10,305 bases of DNA from Gammaproteobacteria bacterium (GTDB taxonomy: Bacteria > Pseudomonadota > Gammaproteobacteria > Steroidobacterales > Steroidobacteraceae), in the NCBI GenBank assembly GCA_030043215.1, contig JASHYG010000235.1, positions 1-10,305 on the forward strand, given 5' to 3'. A program made the translations under genes and the position numbers. The notes beneath the pieces are model-generated. The model ran no database searches. It worked only from the letters and a program-made list of their open reading frames with translations, and had not been told where the DNA came from. Below are positions 6,814 to 10,305 of this stretch, one piece after another. Position 1 is the stretch's first letter. The number at the start of each line of letters is the position of its first letter.

Positions 6814-7110
6814 ATGCAGCTGACACGGCTGTGGCGTGAGCATTTGGCGGCGGGCTGTCCCCGAGAGCTGTCCGGTCTCGAGATCGCGGGAATGGATGCG
6901 CGCGAGCTCGATGCGGAGATCACGGCGTGCGTCAGCGCCCTGCTGACCCATACTCTCAAGGTGGACGGCCGGATCGAGCGGCGCCTCGTCGAGGTCAGCG
7001 CGGATCTCGCGCGCAGGCAATCGAGCTCGGAGCCTCCGGTCGCACAGTACTGCGCGCGTCTCAACCAGCTCGTGAGCGCCGTGCTGACGCAGTCGAAGGT
7101 CGCGAGCTGA
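6814..7110 (+). CDS. Conserved-looking 98-aa protein of unknown function
   Basis: I cannot assign a function. The frame is GC-rich at third codon positions like its neighbours, which supports real coding. The protein is soluble and largely alpha-helical, with no signal peptide or membrane segment. It starts LWREHLAAGCPRELSGLEIAG (split: LWREHLAAGCP, then RELSGLEIAG), continues LDAEITACVSALL and ends YCARLNQLVSAVL. From memory, this HLAAGCP...EIAGID...LDA...GC...YF.RL pattern recurs in small uncharacterised proteins of several phyla, but this was not checked. Cysteines are at residues 15, 40 and 79. AGGGGA lies 11 bp before the ATG, a slightly long spacing. The stop is 11 bp before the operator of the controller gene, so transcripts of this gene could read through into it. 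Confidence 0.68.
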   Translation: MQLTRLWREHLAAGCPRELSGLEIAGMDARELDAEITACVSALLTHTLKVDGRIERRLVEVSADLARRQSSSEPPVAQYCARLNQLVSAVLTQSKVAS

Positions 7111-7121
7111 GCCCCGCTGTC

Positions 7122-7146
7122 GACTATAGCCTGTGGACGAATAGTC
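7122..7146. promoter_or_regulatory. Tandem C-box-like operator of the controller gene
   Basis: The left half-operator is GACTATAGCC (7122-7131), the spacer is TGTG (7132-7135), and the right half-operator is GACGAATAGTC (7136-7146). The two ATAG cores start at 7126 and 7141, 15 bp apart, with GTG seven bases after the first core. From memory, the Esp1396I-type C-protein operator has the same core spacing and the same central GTG, with halves close to GACTTATAGTC and GATTATAGTC. The outer arms GACTAT and ATAGTC also form an inverted repeat across the site. A weak -10 (GAAAAT, 7154-7159) downstream would place transcription initiation near the ATG at 7172. That fits an autoregulated leaderless gene. 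Confidence 0.65.
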
Positions 7147-7171
7147 CCTGGCAGAAAATGATGCTCCCATC

Positions 7172-7405
7172 ATGCCGGCGGATCCCGTTGCTGCGGCCTT
7201 CGGTCGCGTGCTGCGCGAGCAGCGCGAGGCTCGAGGCTTGTCGCAGGAGTTGATGGCGGAGAGAGCCGACGTCGACCGGACGTTCATCAGCCAGATCGAG
7301 CGCGGCATCCGTCGCGCAACGCTCACCACGCTGTACAAGCTCTCCGGCGCGCTGGAAGTGGCGCCGTCGACCCTGGTCGCCCGCGTGGAGCGGCTGCTCA
7401 AGTAG
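7172..7405 (+). CDS. Controller (C-protein)-like XRE-family HTH regulator
   Basis: This 77-residue protein is a single XRE-type helix-turn-helix domain with almost nothing else. Helix 2 is LSQELMAERA (23-32) and the recognition helix is DRTFISQIERG (35-45), followed by TLTTLYKLSGALEV. From memory this closely tracks restriction-modification controller proteins such as C.Esp1396I (DRTYIS.IER, then a TI/TL..L...LEV pattern) in both length and motif. Such proteins bind C-boxes as dimers, activate their own gene and the downstream endonuclease gene at low level, and repress at high level. Here a C-box-like element lies 26 bp before the start. No in-frame alternative ATG exists upstream (a TAG lies at 7142-7144) and no Shine-Dalgarno is visible, which suggests a leaderless message. 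No endonuclease or methylase is adjacent, so its targets are unknown. It could instead be an unrelated autoregulated XRE repressor. Confidence 0.88.
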   Translation: MPADPVAAAFGRVLREQREARGLSQELMAERADVDRTFISQIERGIRRATLTTLYKLSGALEVAPSTLVARVERLLK

Positions 7406-7421
7406 CGCGGGCGGACGCCCG
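7402..7421 (+). other. GTAG plus GC-rich hairpin at the controller stop codon
   Basis: GTAG (7402-7405, containing the TAG stop) is followed by CG and then by a hairpin with stem CGGGC/GCCCG and a GGAC loop (7408-7421). A GTAG-type tetranucleotide beside a hairpin is the layout of REP elements mobilised by RAYT transposases, and a RAYT-like gene ends 16 bp away. It may equally be a chance hairpin or a weak terminator between two convergent genes; no T-tract follows. Only one copy is visible in the window. Confidence 0.3.
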
Positions 7422-7436
7422 ACTTCTCGCGGCGGA

Positions 7437-8405
7437 CTATCCCTCTCTCTCCGACGTTGCGCGCGGTAGCACCCCTCCCGCGAGCGGCGCGTCGAACAGG
7501 TCGGGGTGCCGCAGGCGATGACGCTCCATTCCCACCGATAGAGTCGAGGGGTCGCGGCCCAGGCGGCGCGCAACCTCGCTCAGCCTCGCGACTCCGGACT
7601 GCGTCGCGCGCCAGGCGACGATGGCCCGGCCGAGCGACAGGACGCGGCGCCGCGAGCGCGATTGCAGCTCATCGCTCTGCACGTTCAAGCGGGCCGCCAC
7701 CAGGCCAATCAAGCGATCGAGGGCGGCCGGATCGCTACCGGGCCGGCGCCTGGCCGGCATGAGGCTCCGCAGGAACGCTCGCTCCTCGTCGCCCGGGGAG
7801 AGATCCTCTCGCGCCGTCGCCGTCGCCGTCGCCGTCGCCGCCGCCGCCGCCGCGCTGCGGCGCGCGATCTCGCCCCCGATGAATTCCCGGTAGGCATCGC
7901 ATCCCGGCGGGGCGACGCCCTCGATCCGCTGCAGAGCCGGCTCTGCCGTCACCCAGGGGAGCTGCTCCAGGCCGAGGTAGCTGCGGTGACTGGTCCAGGG
8001 GTAGTCGGCGAGGTCGGCGGCGAGACCGAGCCGCAGCGGCATGAGATGCAGATGGCTCACGATGGACGGCAGCTGCGGCGCGGTCACGATCACCGATCGG
8101 TAACGCTGTCGAAAGACCTGCCCGCGCACGCCGTCTCGTCGATTGATGCGCTGGGCGTGCTGCGCCGCAACGCGCTGTACGAAGGGTCCGAGCGGCACGT
8201 CCGATACCTGCAGCGCGAAATGCGCCGCGTCCGCGACCCAGCAGAAAGCGAGGAGCCGGATGCGGCAAGCCTCGAGGTGCCGCGCGACGAGCTGGGCGAA
8301 CTCCAGATAGTCGCCGGCCTGCGCAAAGACCCGGCGACCGGCGTTGGCGCGCAGGACGAGGTAGTGAAGATCGCCGGGGCTGTGGATCCGTTTCGGGCGC
8401 GTCAT
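7437..8405 (-). CDS. IS200/RAYT-type (Y1) transposase homologue, catalytically degenerate, with DnaA-like C-terminus
   Basis: This 322-residue protein is built from an N-terminal Y1_Tnp domain (about 8-150) and a C-terminal HTH region (about 228-300). The Y1 fold is recognisable in LHYLVLRANAGRRVF, NRRDGVRGQVFRQRYRSVIV, and DYPWTSHRSYLG. The HUH motif, usually MPNHVH, reads VADAAH (57-62), so the first metal-binding histidine is Ala60. The tyrosine-bearing motif, usually RYIHLNPVR, reads SHLHLMPLR (117-125), so the nucleophile position is His118. Strand cleavage is therefore unlikely. The C-terminal part resembles DnaA domain IV: VAARLNVQSDELQSRSRRRV followed by LSEVARRLGRDPSTLSVG, where GRDPSTL parallels GRDHTTV of the DnaA-box-binding motif. 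An Ala/Thr linker encoded by a microsatellite joins the halves. No terminal inverted repeats or target duplications are visible. It converges on the controller gene and diverges from the sigma gene. It is probably a domesticated DNA-binding protein. Confidence 0.85.
   Translation of the reverse strand: MTRPKRIHSPGDLHYLVLRANAGRRVFAQAGDYLEFAQLVARHLEACRIRLLAFCWVADAAHFALQVSDVPLGPFVQRVAAQHAQRINRRDGVRGQVFRQRYRSVIVTAPQLPSIVSHLHLMPLRLGLAADLADYPWTSHRSYLGLEQLPWVTAEPALQRIEGVAPPGCDAYREFIGGEIARRSAAAAAATATATATAREDLSPGDEERAFLRSLMPARRRPGSDPAALDRLIGLVAARLNVQSDELQSRSRRRVLSLGRAIVAWRATQSGVARLSEVARRLGRDPSTLSVGMERHRLRHPDLFDAPLAGGVLPRATSEREG
7813..7851. repeat. Microsatellite (GCCGTC)4(GCC)5 inside the transposase homologue
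   Basis: Four perfect copies of GCCGTC (7813-7836) are followed by five copies of GCC (7837-7851). On the coding minus strand this gives a run of alternating Ala and Thr after poly-Ala (about residues 184-198). It lies exactly between the Y1 domain and the DnaA-like domain. Changes by whole units keep the reading frame, so linker length could vary without destroying the protein. Confidence 0.85.
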
Positions 8406-8479
8406 CCTTGTCCACCGTGCCGCGCGTGCGAGCAGGGCTCGGGCTGCATGCCGCGCCCGGATCGGCTATTTTATTCCAT

Positions 8480-8510
8480 TTGAAAAAAAATATGCTCGCA
8501 TGCCGATAAT
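8480..8510 (+). promoter_or_regulatory. Candidate promoter of the sigma/anti-sigma operon
   Basis: TTGAAA (8480-8485) and GATAAT (8505-8510) form a sigma-70-like pair with a rather long 19-bp spacer, in an AT-rich patch with an A8 run (8483-8490). The patch lies in the 178-bp gap between the transposase homologue and the sigma gene and could also serve the divergent direction. If the pair is used, transcription begins near 8517. That would exclude the in-frame ATG at 8500 as the sigma start codon. Confidence 0.4.
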
Positions 8511-8583
8511 CAAACAGGCAAGCGCCGGACACTTGGCGTTGCAGTATTTCGTCCGGATGAGGTTCCGAGCGGGCTCGATCGAC

Positions 8584-9102
8584 ATGAGTAGTGGACGTCT
8601 ACGTACGGGTTCCCCGATGGACGGGCTCAAGAAACTCCGTCAAGCGCTATTGCGGCGACTGGTGCGGCGAGGCGCCCTGCCCCAGGACGCGGAGGACGCC
8701 ATTCACGACGCCTTCGTGCGGCTGTGCCTCGCCCAGAGAAAGCAGACCGTACGCAATCCGGCGGCGTTTCTCACCGACGTCGTGATGAAGGTGCGCATCG
8801 AGAGGTGGCGTTCCGCCCAGCGCTACCACAAGCTGTTCGTGGACGAGCCGACGGAGGAGCTGGAGCTCGTCGACCTCTCCCCGAGGCCGGACGAGCTCCT
8901 GCAGGCCGATCAGCGCCTGGAGCGGATGTGGCGCCGCCTGGGCGGTCTCAGCCCGCGGACGCGGGAGGTCTTCTTCCTGCACCGCCTGCAGGGCCTGAGC
9001 TACGCTCAGATCGCGGCGTCGATGGGCATCTCCGTCAGCGCGATCGAGAAGCACATCGCACGGGCGGCACTCCTGATCTGCGATGAGATGTACTGCGAAT
9101 GA
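8584..9102 (+). CDS. ECF RNA polymerase sigma factor, FecI-like
   Basis: With this start the protein has 172 residues. Region 2 spans about 15-85 (LRQALLRRLVRRG, then AEDAIHDAFVRLCLA and the NPAAFLTDVV helix) and recognises the -10. Region 4 spans about 108-165, with the HTH GLSYAQIAASMGISVSAIEK (137-156), which recognises the -35. There is no region 1.1 or 3, as expected for an ECF sigma factor. The overlap with a FecR-like gene (ATGA at 9099-9102) places it among the FecI-type sigma factors, which are released by a cell-surface signal to transcribe a TonB-dependent receptor gene. The start is uncertain: in-frame ATGs lie at 8500, 8557, 8584 and 8617, none with a strong Shine-Dalgarno. 8584 was chosen because it gives the full region 2 and lies downstream of the candidate promoter; 8617 (161 residues) is also possible. 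Confidence 0.88.
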   Translation: MSSGRLRTGSPMDGLKKLRQALLRRLVRRGALPQDAEDAIHDAFVRLCLAQRKQTVRNPAAFLTDVVMKVRIERWRSAQRYHKLFVDEPTEELELVDLSPRPDELLQADQRLERMWRRLGGLSPRTREVFFLHRLQGLSYAQIAASMGISVSAIEKHIARAALLICDEMYCE

Positions 9103-10109
9103 GCGGACAGGGCTCCAAGGGAAGCGGAGATCTGCCCTTGAGCGTACGCGCGGAGGCGGCGGCGTGGCTGGCGAGCCTCGGCGGTCCCTACCGTACACCG
9201 GAGCTGGAAGCGCGGTTCGGCCGCTGGCTCGCCGAGTGCGAGCCGCACCGTATTGCCTGGGAGCGAGTCTCCGACGCCTGGGATCTTGCGGGCGGCCTCG
9301 CTCGGAGGATCGAGCCGCCGGAGGAGACGACGGAGAGCGAGCGGCCCCGGCGGCGGGGAATGCTCGCGCTGGCAGCCGCTGCGGCCGTGATGCTCGGCAC
9401 GGCCGCCACTCTGATCTTTCATTTCTGGCATGACGGGGCCGTATCGACCGGAACCGGCGAGCGCCGCGTGCTCGTCTTGCAGGACGGCACCCGTATCACG
9501 CTCAACACCGGCACGCGCGTCTTGGTTCGATACGACGCGCAGGCGCGCCGCGTCCGGCTGGAGCGCGGCGAGGCGCTGTTCGAGGTCAAGCGGGCGCCGA
9601 GCTGGCCGTTCATCGTGACGGCCGGGGGCCGCGAGATCCGCGCCCTGGGCACCGCCTTCGAGGTCCGCCGGTACGGCGAGGAGCAGGTCTCCGTCACGCT
9701 CGTCGAGGGACGGATCAGTGTCGCGCCGGCGGGGGAAGGCATCGGGCCGCCCATGGAGAAGGTCACGGTGCTCGCGTCTCCCGGTCAACGAGTGACCTTC
9801 GCGCCGCATCAGGCCCCGACGCTCGACAGGCCCGTGCTCCAGCAGGTCATCGCCTGGCAGAGCGGAGAGGTCGTCTTCGACGATACGCTGCTCTCCGACG
9901 CCGTCCGGGAGATGAACCGCTACAGCGAGCGGCGCATCGTCATCGAGGATCCCAGCGCGGCCGCGCTGCACGTCAGCGGCCTGTTCCAGGCGGGGGATTC
10001 CGCGGAGTTCGCGCAGGGCGTCGCCGAGACGTTCGGGCTCCGCGCGGAAGATCGCGGGGATCGGATCGTCCTGGTCCGACCGAGCGGGGCGCCTGCCCCG
10101 GACCGCTGA
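9099..10109 (+). CDS. FecR-family anti-sigma / transmembrane sensor
   Basis: This 336-residue protein is a FecR-type regulator. The cytoplasmic N-terminus (about 15-65, AEAAAWLASLGG and FGRWLAECEPHRIAWERV) matches the sigma-binding DUF4880 region. A single transmembrane helix lies at about 88-108. The periplasmic FecR domain spans about 115-205: STGTGERRVLVLQDGTRITL (116-135), then VRLERGEALFEV and PFIVTAGGREIRALGTAFEV (170-189). The C-terminal STN-like/DUF4974 part (about 255-327) contains VVFDDTLLSDAVREMNRYS and HVSGLFQAGD. In the known system the periplasmic part senses the TonB-dependent receptor's signalling domain. The cytoplasmic part then holds or activates the cognate sigma. The start codon overlaps the sigma stop (ATGA), implying translational coupling. 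The expected receptor gene is not in the window. Confidence 0.92.
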   Translation: MSGQGSKGSGDLPLSVRAEAAAWLASLGGPYRTPELEARFGRWLAECEPHRIAWERVSDAWDLAGGLARRIEPPEETTESERPRRRGMLALAAAAAVMLGTAATLIFHFWHDGAVSTGTGERRVLVLQDGTRITLNTGTRVLVRYDAQARRVRLERGEALFEVKRAPSWPFIVTAGGREIRALGTAFEVRRYGEEQVSVTLVEGRISVAPAGEGIGPPMEKVTVLASPGQRVTFAPHQAPTLDRPVLQQVIAWQSGEVVFDDTLLSDAVREMNRYSERRIVIEDPSAAALHVSGLFQAGDSAEFAQGVAETFGLRAEDRGDRIVLVRPSGAPAPDR

Positions 10110-10305
10110 TCGCTGACCTCTGATCGCGCATCGCGCGTTGCCCGCCGGGCCTTTCGCTCGGTCCCTCTCTAACGCATCCCACGCGAAAGCATCCTACGCG
10201 GGCCGCGAAAGGCGGCATCAGCCGACGTCGCCCTTGCATTAGATCGTCGCCGGGACACTGAGGATTATAGCCTACAAGATCGTCACAACAGATTGGGGTC
10301 GTTCT
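10110..10305. other. Non-coding 3' flank of the FecR gene
   Basis: No gene is visible in these last 196 bases. The flank holds a direct repeat at 10174-10200. The octamer CTGATCGC occurs at 10106-10113 and again at 10120-10127, the first copy overlapping the FecR stop. A local AT-rich stretch runs from 10261 to 10290. If a TonB-dependent receptor gene follows, its ECF-dependent promoter should be here, but no -35/-10 pair is convincing. Confidence 0.5.
10174..10200. repeat. 12-bp direct repeat, period 15, downstream of the FecR gene
   Basis: GCATCCCACGCG (10174-10185) and GCATCCTACGCG (10189-10200) differ at one base and are separated by AAA. Two near-identical boxes in non-coding DNA after a sigma/anti-sigma pair could be a regulator-binding site for the next gene. 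A small duplication is the alternative. Confidence 0.6.

Noticed and set aside
7813..7851. Possible CRISPR or iteron array
   Set aside because: The units are 6 and 3 bases, perfectly abutting, with no spacers and inside a coding frame; it is a microsatellite.
7437..8405. Complete mobile insertion sequence around the transposase homologue
   Set aside because: No terminal inverted repeats, target duplications or second copy are visible, and the catalytic residues are missing.
7662..8483. Plus-strand open frame of about 270 codons opposite the transposase homologue
   Set aside because: It contains a poly-Arg run produced by the microsatellite and no family motif; the minus strand carries the recognisable Y1 domain.
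9006..9971. Minus-strand open frame of 321 codons opposite the FecR gene
   Set aside because: It has no domain, and the FecR domain order on the plus strand is clear.

Overview
The window is GC-rich, densely coded DNA from the chromosome of a proteobacterium. A Gammaproteobacterium of the Xanthomonadales/Steroidobacter/Nevskia type is most likely. This rests on the order Pcm-like methyltransferase - rhodanese - tolC (a pcm-tolC operon is known in Stenotrophomonas), the large PAS-GGDEF-EAL protein and the FecI/FecR-type sigma/anti-sigma pair. The assignment is an inference from gene content; no rRNA, tRNA or CRISPR array was seen.

Layout. (1) 63-2602, minus strand: a Pcm-like methyltransferase, a single-domain rhodanese and a TolC-family outer-membrane channel, co-oriented. 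An AT-rich island with an imperfect palindrome lies just before tolC. (2) 2808-5132, plus strand, divergent from region 1: a membrane-anchored PAS-PAS-GGDEF-EAL cyclic-di-GMP enzyme with intact catalytic motifs and an I-site. (3) 5212-6063, plus strand: a DUF1932-type NAD(P)-dependent dehydrogenase. It converges with a 6-bp offset on msrB (6068-6490, minus), whose protein lacks the usual resolving cysteine. (4) 6814-8405, the accessory-looking part: a 98-residue protein of unknown function, then a 77-residue controller-type (C-protein) HTH regulator preceded by a tandem C-box-like operator. Opposite to them is an IS200/RAYT-type transposase homologue that has lost its HUH and tyrosine catalytic residues and carries a DnaA-domain-IV-like C-terminus. 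(5) 8584-10109, plus strand: an ECF sigma factor and an overlapping FecR-like anti-sigma/sensor. A TonB-dependent receptor would be expected downstream, outside the window.

How they fit together. Regions 1-3 look like ordinary core functions: efflux and secretion, c-di-GMP signalling, and repair of oxidised or isomerised protein. Region 4 is the most unusual. A C-protein regulator normally controls a restriction-modification operon, yet none is visible here. Its operator has the spacing of known C-protein operators, and its start codon has no ribosome binding site, as expected for a leaderless controller transcript. The neighbouring transposase homologue looks converted into a DNA-binding protein. 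Region 5 is a standard cell-surface signalling pair. All family assignments come from reading motifs; no database search was run.
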